A stretch of DNA of 45,038 bases from Mycobacterium palustre (GCF_002101785.1 NZ_LQPJ01000146.1:1-45038); one strand, 5' to 3'. Counted from the first letter of the stretch, positions 17,749 to 29,050 are shown. Notes: generated by a model not told the origin, from the sequence alone. Translations and numbers: made by a program.

Positions 17749-17971
17749 TGGCGCCACCTCCCACCGAGAACTCCGCGGCGCCGTGCCCGCCGTGCGCACC
17801 GCCGACGTCCTCGTCGGTGGCGGCCCACAGGATCGGCGGATGCGTCCACTTCTCCGCCAGTGTGTAGGTCGCCGGGTGCGGCCCCTTGCGCGACAAGATC
17901 AGCGCCGACAGCACGACCACCAGCAGCAGCGGTATGCCGATGAAGTACAGGTGAATCTCCGTTAGGCTCAC
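17735..17971 (-). CDS. Small single-span membrane protein, cytochrome aa3-associated candidate
   Basis: 78 residues starting at the GTG at 17971 (VSLTEIHLYFIGIP). One strongly hydrophobic helix (FIGIPLLLVVVLSALIL) is followed by the basic stop-transfer residues SRKG. A hydrophilic tail has His, Gly and acidic residues (HPPILWAATDEDVGGAHGG). An open frame extends upstream, but only this start puts the helix at the N-terminus. It corresponds to Rv2468A and is translated before the DUF5130 gene with overlap. The topology fits a small oxidase subunit, and the family has been reported in the III2IV2 supercomplex (recalled, subunit name uncertain). Confidence 0.7.
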   Translation of the reverse strand: MSLTEIHLYFIGIPLLLVVVLSALILSRKGPHPATYTLAEKWTHPPILWAATDEDVGGAHGGHGAAEFSVGGGASGTW

Positions 17972-18030
17972 GACGCAAACCGTATCCCACCGGCGATGCG
18001 GGGGCACAGCGAGACACCGGCCAATCAGGC

Positions 18031-18678
18031 CTAGGCGGCGCCCTCGCCGAGGTAGCGGGCCCAGGCCGGGTCGAGTTCCTTGACCGTCGACAGCAGCCGC
18101 CAGTGCTGTCCCGTCGGCGGCAGCGGCGCGCGGCGCAGCGTCCACCCCAGCTCGGTGAGCAGCTTGTCGCCCTTGCGATGGTTGCAGGTGGAGCAGCAGG
18201 CGACGCAGTTTTCCCAGGAGTGGTCGCCGCCGCGGCTGCGCGGCACCACATGGTCGACGGTGTCGGCCTTGGCCCCGCAGTAGGCGCAGCTGAAGCGGTC
18301 GCGGTGCATGAGCGCGGCCCGGGTCATCGGGACGCGGGCGCGGTAGGGGACCCGGACGTAGTTCCGCAGCTGGATCACCGACGGCACCACGATCGAGCTG
18401 GTCGCCGAGTGGATCACCGGGCCGGCCGGGTCGTGGTGGACCACGTCGGCCTTGCCGCAGATCACCATCACGATGGCGCGCCGCATCGGCAGCGCGGTCA
18501 GCGGCTCGTAGGTGGAATTCAGCAGCAGCACCCGGCGGCGACTCCAGATCGAGGCCCCGTCGTGCCGGGTCGGCGGATGGGTTTCGACGCTATGCAGGGA
18601 TGACGCGGTTGGGGGCCCGGTTAACCCTGCCGCGGCAACCGAACTGCGGTGGCTGCGGCGTCTCTTGCCATGCGCCAT
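18031..18678 (-). CDS. HNH endonuclease family protein (Rv2469c homologue)
   Basis: 215 residues. The ATG at 18678 has a GGAGGAT ribosome site just upstream, and the product begins MAHGKRRRSHRSS, a basic leader. The HNH nuclease module is in the second half: C-A-Y-C, then DHVVPRSRGGDHSWENCVACCSTCNHRKGD with the H-N-H triad and a four-Cys zinc site. The N-terminal part contains RRVLLLNSTYEPLTALPMRRA, conserved in this chromosomal actinobacterial group. The role is unknown; it is a core gene rather than mobile-element cargo, judging by conserved order next to glbO. It stands alone on the minus strand. Confidence 0.87.
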   Translation of the reverse strand: MAHGKRRRSHRSSVAAAGLTGPPTASSLHSVETHPPTRHDGASIWSRRRVLLLNSTYEPLTALPMRRAIVMVICGKADVVHHDPAGPVIHSATSSIVVPSVIQLRNYVRVPYRARVPMTRAALMHRDRFSCAYCGAKADTVDHVVPRSRGGDHSWENCVACCSTCNHRKGDKLLTELGWTLRRAPLPPTGQHWRLLSTVKELDPAWARYLGEGAA

Positions 18679-18830
18679 AGATCCTCCGCGGATAGTCCAC
18701 CATGATTCGCCGCCAAACGCACCCTTATTGCAGGTGCGCCCCGTGTCGAACCGGTGAACACCAGGAGCGCCCACGAACGCTCGAGCCCCGTCTCGTAGCC
18801 CTACCGCACCGATGCACCACAATGGAGGCG

Positions 18831-19226
18831 ATGGATTCCCAGCAACAGTCCTTCTACGACGCCGTCGGCGGGGCCGAGACCTTCCACGCGATCGTGTCGC
18901 GCTTTTACGCGCAGGTCCCCGAGGACGAGATTTTGCGGGAGCTCTACCCCGCCGACGACCTGGCCGGCGCCGAAGAGCGGCTGCGCATGTTCCTCGAGCA
19001 GTACTGGGGCGGCCCGCGGACGTACTCCGAGCGGCGCGGCCATCCGCGGCTGCGGATGCGGCACGCGCCGTTTCGGATCACGCCCATCGAACGTGACGCC
19101 TGGCTGCGGTGCATGCACACCGCCGTGGCCTCCATCGACTCGCAGACCCTCGACGACGAGCACCGCCGCGAGCTGCTCGACTACCTTGAAATGGCCGCAC
19201 ACTCCCTGGTCAATTCGACCTTCTGA
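18831..19226 (+). CDS. glbO: Truncated hemoglobin group II (trHbO)
   Basis: 131-residue heme protein binding O2 with high affinity. The trHbO hallmarks are present: FYDAVGG at the start, FYAQV with the B10-region Tyr, FLEQYWGGPRTYSE, the proximal His region (RMRHAPFRI) and the Trp at G8 in ERDAWLRCM. The C-terminal helix LLDYLEMAAHSLVNS is essentially that of M. tuberculosis GlbO (Rv2470). I chose the ATG at 18831; another in-frame ATG at 18822 would add three residues. GlbO is linked to respiration and peroxidase activity, and sits next to aglA, 17 bases away on the same strand. Confidence 0.93.
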   Translation: MDSQQQSFYDAVGGAETFHAIVSRFYAQVPEDEILRELYPADDLAGAEERLRMFLEQYWGGPRTYSERRGHPRLRMRHAPFRITPIERDAWLRCMHTAVASIDSQTLDDEHRRELLDYLEMAAHSLVNSTF

Positions 19227-19243
19227 TTTCGAACGGAGCGAGA

Positions 19244-20815
19244 TTGAGCCCCGAGCCGTGGTGGTCGAGCGCGGTCTTCTACCAGGTCTACCCACGGTCG
19301 TTCGCCGACAGCAACGGCGACGGGGTCGGCGACCTGGACGGCGTGACGGCCCGCTTGGACCACCTGCAGTACCTGGGCGTCGACGCCATCTGGCTCAACC
19401 CGGTGACCGTCTCGCCGATGGCCGATCATGGCTACGACGTGGCCGACCCGCGCGACATCGACCCGGTGTTCGGCGGGATGGCCGCGATCGAACGGCTGAT
19501 CGCCGCGGCGCACCGGCGCGGCATCAAGATCACCATGGACGTGGTGCCCAATCACACCAGTTCGCAACACCCCTGGTTTCAGGCGGCGCTGGCCGCCGGG
19601 CCGGGGACCGACGCCAGGGCGCGGTATTTCTTTCGCGACGGGCGAGGGGCCGCCGGGGAGCTGCCGCCGAACAACTGGACGTCGGTGTTCGGCGGGCCGG
19701 CCTGGACCCGGGTCGTCGAACCCGACGGCAAGCCCGGCCAGTGGTATCTGCACCTGTTCGACGCGGAGCAACCGGACCTGAACTGGGAGCACCCGGACGT
19801 GTTCGACGACTTCGAGAAGACGCTCCGTTTTTGGCTGGAGCGCGGTGTGGACGGCTTCCGCATCGACGTCGCGCACGGGATGGCCAAGCCCGCCGACCTG
19901 CCCGACGCCCCGGAGGGCGAGATCAAGGTGTTGCACCACAGCGACAACGACCCCCGCTTCAACCACCCGAGCGTGCACGAAATCCACCGCGGCATCCGCG
20001 CGGTCGTCGACGGCTATCCCGGGGCGGTCACGGTCGGCGAGGTGTGGGTCACCGACAACGCCCGCTGGGCGGAATACCTGCGGCCCGACGAGCTGCACCT
20101 GGGTTTCAACTTCCGGCTCGCGCAGATCGACTTCGACGCCGGGGAAATCCATGACGCGATCGTCAACTCGCTGGCCGCCACGGCCATCGAAAACGCCACG
20201 CCCACTTGGACTTTGTCCAACCACGACGTCGGCCGCGAGGTCACCCGCTACGGCGACGGGCCGACCGGGCTGCGCCGGGCGCGGGCCATGGCCATGGTGA
20301 TGCTCGCGCTGCCGGGCGCCGTGTTCATCTACAACGGCGAGGAACTGGGCCTGCCCGACGTGTTGGACCTGCCCGACGAGGTGCTGCAGGACCCGACGTG
20401 GGAACGCTCGGGACACACCGAGCGCGGCCGCGACAAGTGCCGGGTGCCGATTCCCTGGTCGGGTGACGCGCCACCGTTCGGGTTCTCCAGCAGCGCCGAC
20501 ACCTGGTTGCCGATGCCGGCCGACTGGGCGGCGCTGACCGTCGACAAGCAGCGCGCCGACCCTGACTCGACGCTGTCGTTCTTTCGCCGCGCGCTGCAAT
20601 TGCGCAGGGAGCGAACCGAATTCGAGGGCGGCGAGCTCGAATGGCTGGCCGCGCCCCGCGACGCGGTGATATTCGAGCGCAACGGCGGCAGCCTGGTGTG
20701 CGCCCTGAACGCCGGTGTCCGCCCGCTGGTTTTGCCGCCGGGAGAGCCGATCCTGGTCAGCGCGCCGCTGGTCGACGGAATGCTTCCCCCCGACGCGGCG
20801 GCCTGGCTGGTCTGA
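19244..20815 (+). CDS. aglA: Alpha-glucosidase, glycoside hydrolase family 13
   Basis: 523-residue cytoplasmic GH13 enzyme splitting terminal alpha-1,4 or alpha-1,6 glucose links, or acting on trehalose-type sugars. The catalytic residues are all visible: nucleophile D208 (GFRIDVAH), acid/base E266 (TVGEVW) and transition-state D328 (SNHDVGR). The conserved N-terminal YQVYPRSFADSNGDGVGDL and DVVPNHTS are also present. The TTG at 19244 is preceded by GGAGCGAG and gives LSPEPWWSSAVFYQVYPRSF. It corresponds to Rv2471. It is downstream of glbO in the same direction and followed by a strong hairpin. Confidence 0.93.
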   Translation: MSPEPWWSSAVFYQVYPRSFADSNGDGVGDLDGVTARLDHLQYLGVDAIWLNPVTVSPMADHGYDVADPRDIDPVFGGMAAIERLIAAAHRRGIKITMDVVPNHTSSQHPWFQAALAAGPGTDARARYFFRDGRGAAGELPPNNWTSVFGGPAWTRVVEPDGKPGQWYLHLFDAEQPDLNWEHPDVFDDFEKTLRFWLERGVDGFRIDVAHGMAKPADLPDAPEGEIKVLHHSDNDPRFNHPSVHEIHRGIRAVVDGYPGAVTVGEVWVTDNARWAEYLRPDELHLGFNFRLAQIDFDAGEIHDAIVNSLAATAIENATPTWTLSNHDVGREVTRYGDGPTGLRRARAMAMVMLALPGAVFIYNGEELGLPDVLDLPDEVLQDPTWERSGHTERGRDKCRVPIPWSGDAPPFGFSSSADTWLPMPADWAALTVDKQRADPDSTLSFFRRALQLRRERTEFEGGELEWLAAPRDAVIFERNGGSLVCALNAGVRPLVLPPGEPILVSAPLVDGMLPPDAAAWLV

Positions 20816-20829
20816 CTCGGCAGGGCACA

Positions 20830-20848
20830 GCGCCGCGTCACGCGGCGC
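20830..20848 (+). terminator. Hairpin after aglA
   Basis: GCGCCGCG-TCA-CGCGGCGC, an 8-bp perfect stem with a three-base loop, 15 bases past the aglA stop. No U-run. Confidence 0.55.
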
Positions 20849-20928
20849 CGCGGGTCACCTTTGGCGGGCACGAAACGTCAGAAGTGTGTCGGAGCAACAT
20901 GATCGACTGACTGACGAAGGAGCTTGCT

Positions 20929-21249
20929 ATGCCGGCATTGATCGTGCGGTACGAGGTGGTGCCCGAGCACGTCGACGACATCGTGGAGGCCGTTGAAGTC
21001 GCCTTCGCCGCAGCGAACGAGCGGCAGCCCGAGGGCATTCGGTGGACTTACTGGCAAGGCCCGGGCGACACCGAATTCGGGGCGATCCTGGAACTGGCCG
21101 ACGGAGTCGAGAATCCGCTACCGGGCATCGCCGCAGCGCGCGGTGTACAGGAGGCGATCGCCAAAGCCGTTGCGGGTGAACCGCCGACGCCGAAGCATGT
21201 CACCGTGATCGGCTCGTACGGCCCGGGCCGTTCGTCTGCCGGCGTGTGA
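20929..21249 (+). CDS. Conserved small protein (Rv2472 homologue)
   Basis: 106 residues from an ATG with a GAAGGAG ribosome site. The pattern (ALIVRYEVVPEHVDDIVEAVEVAF, then FGAILEL, then KHVTVIGSYG) suggests a ferredoxin-like dimeric alpha/beta barrel of the antibiotic-biosynthesis-monooxygenase kind. I see no cofactor or catalytic motif. Function unknown. It faces the minus-strand genes that follow, with an 11-base gap. Confidence 0.75.
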   Translation: MPALIVRYEVVPEHVDDIVEAVEVAFAAANERQPEGIRWTYWQGPGDTEFGAILELADGVENPLPGIAAARGVQEAIAKAVAGEPPTPKHVTVIGSYGPGRSSAGV

Positions 21250-21259
21250 TTTCGACCGT

Positions 21260-21952
21260 TCAGCGCAATACCAGCGCCGGGTGACCGCGGCGCCGGTACA
21301 CCGAACCGAACCTCGCGTCGACCCGCAGCCAGTTCGGCATAATCCGGACCCGGACCAGCTCGTCGACGCCGACCGGTGACGGCGGCAGGAAACCCATTGC
21401 GGTAAGGGCGAATACACAGCGCATCGGGACGCCGACGCTGACCCTGGCCCCGTCGGAGGCTGAACTGACCCGGACGACCTCCTGATCGAGCAGCGAGGCC
21501 GGCGGGCCGTGGGCGCTGCCATGGTCCTTGGCCAGCTGGGCGCCGCGCTGCGCCAGGTCGAGCATCACACCGGCGGGCACGTCGTCGAGATGGGTGAAGC
21601 CCGATTGCGGCGGCAGCGCCCCGCGCCACGCGGAGTCCATCGCGAAGCCCGGATCGACGTAGCCCGAGGCGTCCATCGCCGGCAGGCCGCGTGCCAGGGC
21701 GTCCGCACCCACGGACAGGTCGTCGGGGCGCACCCTGCCGACGACCACCCGGCTGGCCAGCACGTCGAAACCCGTTGCCACCCAAGCACTCAGCAGCCCG
21801 GCGGAGCGCGACCGCAATCGGATGACAGCGGTGTCGTCGAGTCGCAGCGCGTGATCGACGAAGGTGGCGAGGTCGTCGCGGTGGGCGGCGTCGCCGAGCC
21901 ACAGCCCGCGCTCGGCGGCCCCCCCGTTGCCCTCCCCTAGTCCCGTAACCAC
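21260..21952 (-). CDS. Conserved hypothetical protein (Rv2474c homologue)
   Basis: 230 residues from a GTG at 21952 that overlaps the end of the upstream thioesterase gene by 16 bases. The protein is soluble, without signal peptide or membrane span. Recognisable segments are RLDDTAVIRLR, SGFTHLDDVPAGVMLDLAQRG and a basic C-terminus VYRRRGHPALVLR. I know the family only as conserved in mycobacteria next to the thioesterase and gdh. The overlap makes it the third gene of a gdh-thioesterase-this unit. M. tuberculosis has a membrane-protein gene (Rv2473) between this and the preceding small gene; it is not seen here. Confidence 0.75.
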   Translation of the reverse strand: MVTGLGEGNGGAAERGLWLGDAAHRDDLATFVDHALRLDDTAVIRLRSRSAGLLSAWVATGFDVLASRVVVGRVRPDDLSVGADALARGLPAMDASGYVDPGFAMDSAWRGALPPQSGFTHLDDVPAGVMLDLAQRGAQLAKDHGSAHGPPASLLDQEVVRVSSASDGARVSVGVPMRCVFALTAMGFLPPSPVGVDELVRVRIMPNWLRVDARFGSVYRRRGHPALVLR

Positions 21953-22353
21953 CGCTGCAGATATTCCCGATGGGTCGGCGAGAGGCGCACCAGCCGCTGC
22001 TCCTGGATGTGCACGGCGGCCAACTGCGACTCGGCGATCACCGCGGGTTTGGACTGCGGATCGGCGTTGACCGATCGCACCTCGTAGCCCAGCGTGAAGT
22101 CGACGGCCCGCAGCCGCTTGGTCCAGATGGTCACCTGTAGCGGCGAATCGGCCAGCCGCAGTTGATCTTTGTAGGTGACGCGGACGTCGGCGATCAGCAA
22201 CCCGACGGTGGTGATGTCGGCGCCGAACGGTTCGGACAGGAACGGCACCCGCGCCTCTTCGAGGATCGTGACCATGGTGGCGTGGTTGATGTGCTGATAC
22301 ATGTCGATGTCGGACCAGCGCACCGGCACTGGCGCGACGAATCCCACGCTCAA
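21937..22353 (-). CDS. Acyl-CoA thioesterase, hotdog fold (4HBT family)
   Basis: 138 residues. The family motif VRWSDIDMYQHINHATMVTILEEAR has the conserved Asp in (S)DID and the helix-opening (Q)HINH of YbgC/FadM-type thioesterases that release fatty acids from CoA. The TTG at 22353 overlaps the gdh TGA stop (TTGA), giving a 138-residue product equal in length to Rv2475c; a GTG at 22347 is an alternative. The open frame upstream is a shadow of gdh. Translational coupling with gdh is implied, though a metabolic link is not obvious. Confidence 0.87.
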   Translation of the reverse strand: MSVGFVAPVPVRWSDIDMYQHINHATMVTILEEARVPFLSEPFGADITTVGLLIADVRVTYKDQLRLADSPLQVTIWTKRLRAVDFTLGYEVRSVNADPQSKPAVIAESQLAAVHIQEQRLVRLSPTHREYLQRWLRD

Positions 22354-25300
22354 CTCGACGAGCCCCTTCCGCTGGTGCGGGTCATGCGGCGGATCTGCCG
22401 TGCCGCCACCGAGAGCGTCGCGAGATCCTTTGCCCCGCTTTCCTGGATCTCGGTCAGCGTGCGGCGCGCGCGCTCCACGCGGGACGCGCTGATGTGTTCC
22501 CACTCGGCGATCTTTTCCTCGCCGCTTTCGTCAGGCTCCCCGACGGCCAGCACGTCGAAGCACAGCGAGCGCAGAGAGGCGTAGATGTCGTCACGAATCG
22601 CCAAGCGCGCCAACGATTGCCAGCGGTCGGCGCGTGGTAGCTCGGAGATCGCGGTCAGCAGCCCGTCGGTGCCCAGCCGGTCCATCAGGGCGAAATAGGT
22701 GTCGGCCACCTCGGCGGGGTCGATCTCGGTGATGTCGGCGATGTCGATGATGTCGAGCAGGCTGAAGCGATACAGGCCGACCGCGACCCGGTAGGCCAAA
22801 TCCGGTGGCGCGCCCTGCTCGGCGAATTCCGCGGCCTCCTTGTCCACGATGGCCTTGTCGTCGCCGCGCAGCCACTCCGACATTCGCGGCGAGAGGTCTT
22901 TGACCTTGGCGGCGAATCGGTTGATCTCGGCGCCGACGGCCAAGGGCTGCGGGCGGTAGTTGAGCAGCCAGCGCCCGGCCCGGTCGACCAGCCGCCGGGT
23001 GTCCAGCGTCATCCGGTCCGATAGCGCGACGGGCAGGTTGGCCGCGCGGATGCGCCGCCAGATGTGACCGATGCCGAAGATGGCGTCGGTGGCCACGTAG
23101 GTGCGTATGGCGTCGATCGGCCCGACGCCGACGTCCTCGGTAATCCGGAAGGCGTAGCTGATGCCCGCGGCGTCGACCAGATCGTTGACCAGCATCGTGG
23201 TGACGATCTCGCGGCGCAGCTGGTGCGCGCGGATCTCCGGGGTGAACCGTTCGCGCAGCGGCGTCGGAAAGTATTGCGGCAGCCGGGATGCGAAGACGTC
23301 CTGCTCGGGCAGCTCGGTGGTCAGCATGTCCTCTTTGAGCGCGAGCTTGACGTGTGCCATCAGGGTGCACAGCTCCGGGGAGGTGAGCCCGATGCCGGCC
23401 TCGATGCGCCGGTGAATCTCCTTCTCCGACGGCAGCGCCTCCAGCTCGCGGTTGAGCCCGCGCCCTTCCAGGTACTTGATCTGCATCGCGTGCACCGGCA
23501 GCAGGCTGGCGGCGTTGGCGCGGCTGGTACCGATCAGGTCGTTCTGCTCCTCGTTGTCGGTGAGCACCAGTTGGGCGACCTCGTCGGTCATCGACTCCAG
23601 CAGCTCTTTGCGCTCGTCGGCTTTGACCTTGCCGGCGGTGACCAGCGAGTCGATCAAAATCTTGATGTTGACTTCGTGGTCGGAGCAGTCCACGCCTGCG
23701 GAGTTGTCCATCGCGTCGGTGTTGATCCGCCCGCCCGCGAGGTCGAACTCGACGCGGCCCAGCGCGGTCACCCCGAGGTTGCCGCCTTCGCCGATCACCT
23801 TGGCGCGCACCTGGTTTGCGTTGACCCGCACCGGGTCGTTGGCCCGGTCGCCGACGTCGGCGTCGGACTCGGATTCGGCCTTGATGTAGGTGCCGATGCC
23901 GCCGTTGAACAGCAGGTCGACGGGGGCCTGCAGGATCGCCTTGATCAGGTCCGGCGGGGCCATCTCGTCGGCGTCGCCGTCGATGCCGAGGGCGTGGCGG
24001 ACCTGCGGGGTGATCGGGATGGCCTTGTGTTGGCGGCTGTACACCCCGCCGCCCTCGCTGATCAGCGACTTGTCGTAGTCGTCCCAGCTCGATCGGGGCA
24101 GGTCGAACATGCGCCGGCGCTCCTCCCACGAGGTGGCGGCGTCGGGGTCGGGGTCCAAAAAGATGTGCCGGTGGTCGAACGCGGCGATCAGCCGGATGTG
24201 CTTGCTCAGCAGCATCCCGTTGCCGAACACGTCGCCGCTCATGTCGCCGATGCCGACGACGGTGAAGTCCTCGGACTGGGTGTCGACGCCCATCTCGCGG
24301 AAGTGGCGCTTGACGGCCTCCCACGCGCCCTTGGCGGTGATGCCCATGGCCTTGTGGTCGTAGCCCACCGATCCCCCGGACGCGAACGCGTCACCCAGCC
24401 AAAACCCGTAGGACTTGGCGACGTCGTTGGCGATGTCGGAGAAGGTGGCGGTGCCTTTGTCGGCGGCCACCACCAAATAGGCGTCGTCGCCGTCGCGGCG
24501 TATCACCTCCGGCGGCGGGCTGACCTTCTTGGTGGCATGGTCGACGTTGTCGGTGACGTCGAGCAGCCCCGAGATGAACAGCTGATAGCAGGCGACGCCC
24601 TCGGCGCGGCTGGCGTCGCGGTCGGCGGCGGCCTCGCCCGACGGCAGCGGCGGCCGTTTGACGACGAATCCCCCTTTGGCGCCGACGGGCACGATGACGG
24701 CGTTCTTCACCGCTTGCGCCTTGACCAAACCGAGGATTTCGGTGCGGAAGTCGTCGCGGCGGTCGGACCAGCGCAGGCCGCCGCGGGCGACCGGGCCGAA
24801 GCGCAGGTGCACGCCTTCGACCCGGGGCGAGTACACGAAGATCTCGAACTTGGGGCGCGGCAGCGGAAGCTCGTCGATCAGCTGGGCGTCCAACTTGAGC
24901 GCGAGTACGTCGCGGGCCCGGGCCGAACCCGGCCGCGTCACAAAGTAGTTGGTGCGCAGGGTCGCCTGGACCAGCGACGCGAACGCGCGCAGGATGCGGT
25001 CGGTGTCCAGGCTCACCAAAGCGTCGATGTCCGCGGCGACCGCGGCGGCGGCCGCTTGGGCGTCGCGGCTGGTCTGCGAGCCCGTGGAAAAAGACGCCCG
25101 CGGATCGAACAGCGCCTCGAACAGCGTGACCAGCGAGCGCACCGTGGAGGGGTGCTCGTTGAGCACCGATTCGATGTGCGACTGGCTGTACGGAAAGCCG
25201 GCCTGGCGTAGGTATTTCGCGTACGCGCGCAACAGCACCACCTGCTGCCAGGTCAGCTGCGCCCGCAGCACCAGCTCGTTGAACCGGTCGATTTCGACGC

Positions 25301-27200
25301 GGCCCTGCCAGATCGCGGTGACCGCGTCGGCGAAACGCTCTGCGGTGGAATCGGTTTCGGTCGTCGGCGAGAGCCGGATCGTCGGGTGGGGTTGGATCTT
25401 GAACTGGTAGATCCACACCGGCATGCCGTCCGCGCGGGTGACGTTGAACGGTCGCTCCTCGAGCACCACGACGCCCATGCTTTGCAGCATCGGCAGCAGC
25501 TGGCTCAACGACGCGGTGTGCCCGCCCAGAAACCAGGTCAGCTGGGCGGCGCCCTCGTCGCCGCGGGCCGAGAACACCAGCTTCACCGAATCATCGGACA
25601 GCGCTTTGATGATCGCGATGTGCTCGATGGCGTCGGTGGGCGTGACGGCCTGCTTGTACACCTCGGAAAAGGCGGTGGCGTAGTGCTCGGCGTCGGCGCG
25701 GTTGACGGTGCCGTCGGCGAGGTTGGCCGTCGCGGCGATTAGGCGGTCACCCCAGGTCCGCGCGGCCTCGCTCAGCAACCCCTGGATCCGGACCCGGTTG
25801 GCTTCCGAGACGTCGACCGGCGCGGCGCCTTCCTCTTTTTGGGGCAGCCGGACCATGAAATGCATAAGCGCCCAAGGCGATTCGCTGACACGTGCGGTGA
25901 ACTCCAGGCGCGTGCCGCCGAATTCGCGGACCAGGATGTCCTCGATCTGCAGCCGCACCGCCGTGGTGTAGCGGTCGCGCGGCAGATACACCAGGCACGA
26001 CACGAAGTACTGCAGCCGGTCGGCGCGCAAAAACAACAGCGCGCGTTGTTGGGACCCCAGGTCCAGCACCGCTTTAGCCATCGCCAAAAGCCGCTCGGCG
26101 CTCAGGGTGAACAGCTCCGAGCGCGGCACGGTCTGGATGACGTCGAGCAGCAGCTGGCCGGGGTGGATGGGGTCGCCATCGGCCATCGCGAGCGCCTCGC
26201 GGACGCGCCGCGAGATCATCGGGATCTCCAGGACGTCGGCGTTCATGGCGGCGACGGTGAAGAGCCCGACGAAGCGGTGTTCGATGACCTCGCTGCCGAC
26301 GTATTCGCGCACCGCGATCGCGTAGGGGTAGGCGCCGTAGCGCAGATAGCTGCCGACCACCGACTGGGCCAGGACCAGCAGGTGGTCGTCGTCGGTCAGC
26401 CGGGGCCGGGAGCCGGTGCGGCTGCGTAGCACGCCGAGACCCGTTGCGCCGGCGGGCGATACGAGTCCGTCGTGCACCCGGCACCGCTGATAGCCGAGCA
26501 GCAGGAAGTTTCCGTTACCCAGCCAGCGCAGCAGCTCGGCGACGTCCTGGCGGTCGGGTGCCGAAAAGTGACCGTCGGCGTTGGTATCGACGGCCGCGGC
26601 CAGCTCGCTCAGGGTGGTGATCAGCGTCGCGGCGTCGGTGGCGACCTGTTCGACGTCGCTGAGGACCTTGGGCAGCAGCTGCTCGACCTCGGCGAGGACC
26701 TTGCTGTCGACCGAGGGCGACAGCGGGACGTAGATCCAGGCCTCGCCGTCGTATTGCGAGCTGCCTGGGGCTTTGGGTTCGACGCTGAGCAGGTCGCCGG
26801 TGGGGCTGCGGTGCACGTCGAACACCGGGGTCATGATCCCGGCGTAGGCGACGCCGAGCCGGTGCAGCAGCACGGTGACGGAATCCAACAGCATGCTGCC
26901 GTGATGGGTGACCACCTGCAGCGAGGGCCCGAACCCTTCGGGGTCGTCGGCCGGGTGGACGCACACGCAGCTTCCGGACTCGGGTCGGCACTCGCCGAGG
27001 CGATAGTGCGCGCGCAGCATGGCCGGGGTGACCAAGGCGGCCGGGTCGACGCGCGCGGCTTCCGCGGCTCCCGGCTCGTCGCCGCGGGGGCCGCGATAGC
27101 TCTCGATGTAGGCGTTGGCGATCCAGTCCGGGATGTCTTCGTTTTTGGTGAACGTGGTCCAGGGCTTGAAGTCGTGCTTAGCCCCGGGATCGATCGCCAT
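22350..27200 (-). CDS. gdh: NAD-dependent glutamate dehydrogenase, large L_180-type
   Basis: At 1,616 residues this is the largest gene in the window. It makes the very large NAD-specific glutamate dehydrogenase that deaminates glutamate to 2-oxoglutarate. The N-terminal half holds ACT-like regulatory regions; the dehydrogenase core lies around residues 800-1200. That core contains the catalytic-lysine region VPVGAKGGFV, the GGLRWSDRRDDFRTE segment, VVGIGDMSGDVFGNGM and NGGIGTYIKAE. A helical C-terminal region ends MTRTSGRGSSS. I chose the ATG at 27200 (MAIDPGAK), which has a GGGAG ribosome site eight bases upstream; a TTG 15 bases earlier is less likely. It corresponds to Rv2476c, which PknG/GarA signalling is known to inhibit. 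Intact throughout. Confidence 0.96.
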   Translation of the reverse strand: MAIDPGAKHDFKPWTTFTKNEDIPDWIANAYIESYRGPRGDEPGAAEAARVDPAALVTPAMLRAHYRLGECRPESGSCVCVHPADDPEGFGPSLQVVTHHGSMLLDSVTVLLHRLGVAYAGIMTPVFDVHRSPTGDLLSVEPKAPGSSQYDGEAWIYVPLSPSVDSKVLAEVEQLLPKVLSDVEQVATDAATLITTLSELAAAVDTNADGHFSAPDRQDVAELLRWLGNGNFLLLGYQRCRVHDGLVSPAGATGLGVLRSRTGSRPRLTDDDHLLVLAQSVVGSYLRYGAYPYAIAVREYVGSEVIEHRFVGLFTVAAMNADVLEIPMISRRVREALAMADGDPIHPGQLLLDVIQTVPRSELFTLSAERLLAMAKAVLDLGSQQRALLFLRADRLQYFVSCLVYLPRDRYTTAVRLQIEDILVREFGGTRLEFTARVSESPWALMHFMVRLPQKEEGAAPVDVSEANRVRIQGLLSEAARTWGDRLIAATANLADGTVNRADAEHYATAFSEVYKQAVTPTDAIEHIAIIKALSDDSVKLVFSARGDEGAAQLTWFLGGHTASLSQLLPMLQSMGVVVLEERPFNVTRADGMPVWIYQFKIQPHPTIRLSPTTETDSTAERFADAVTAIWQGRVEIDRFNELVLRAQLTWQQVVLLRAYAKYLRQAGFPYSQSHIESVLNEHPSTVRSLVTLFEALFDPRASFSTGSQTSRDAQAAAAAVAADIDALVSLDTDRILRAFASLVQATLRTNYFVTRPGSARARDVLALKLDAQLIDELPLPRPKFEIFVYSPRVEGVHLRFGPVARGGLRWSDRRDDFRTEILGLVKAQAVKNAVIVPVGAKGGFVVKRPPLPSGEAAADRDASRAEGVACYQLFISGLLDVTDNVDHATKKVSPPPEVIRRDGDDAYLVVAADKGTATFSDIANDVAKSYGFWLGDAFASGGSVGYDHKAMGITAKGAWEAVKRHFREMGVDTQSEDFTVVGIGDMSGDVFGNGMLLSKHIRLIAAFDHRHIFLDPDPDAATSWEERRRMFDLPRSSWDDYDKSLISEGGGVYSRQHKAIPITPQVRHALGIDGDADEMAPPDLIKAILQAPVDLLFNGGIGTYIKAESESDADVGDRANDPVRVNANQVRAKVIGEGGNLGVTALGRVEFDLAGGRINTDAMDNSAGVDCSDHEVNIKILIDSLVTAGKVKADERKELLESMTDEVAQLVLTDNEEQNDLIGTSRANAASLLPVHAMQIKYLEGRGLNRELEALPSEKEIHRRIEAGIGLTSPELCTLMAHVKLALKEDMLTTELPEQDVFASRLPQYFPTPLRERFTPEIRAHQLRREIVTTMLVNDLVDAAGISYAFRITEDVGVGPIDAIRTYVATDAIFGIGHIWRRIRAANLPVALSDRMTLDTRRLVDRAGRWLLNYRPQPLAVGAEINRFAAKVKDLSPRMSEWLRGDDKAIVDKEAAEFAEQGAPPDLAYRVAVGLYRFSLLDIIDIADITEIDPAEVADTYFALMDRLGTDGLLTAISELPRADRWQSLARLAIRDDIYASLRSLCFDVLAVGEPDESGEEKIAEWEHISASRVERARRTLTEIQESGAKDLATLSVAARQIRRMTRTSGRGSSS

Positions 27201-27296
27201 GCCGATTGCTCCCAACTCGCGACGGACGCGTGTGCCGTGTGCCGCCCCCGCCCTCGACGGCCGCCCGGGCCGCGTCGTCGCGGGGCAGAGCTGACA

Positions 27297-28973
<1,677 letters not shown>

Positions 28974-29050
28974 GCGCGGTTATGCCTTTCTGATCCGGAT
29001 TGGTCTCGCGGACCATCCTAGGCAACCGCCGCGCGGCCCCGGCCGGGCCG

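Noticed and set aside
21048..21902. 284-codon minus frame over the Rv2472 and Rv2474c homologues
   Set aside because: Out of frame with both conserved genes, Arg-rich low complexity.
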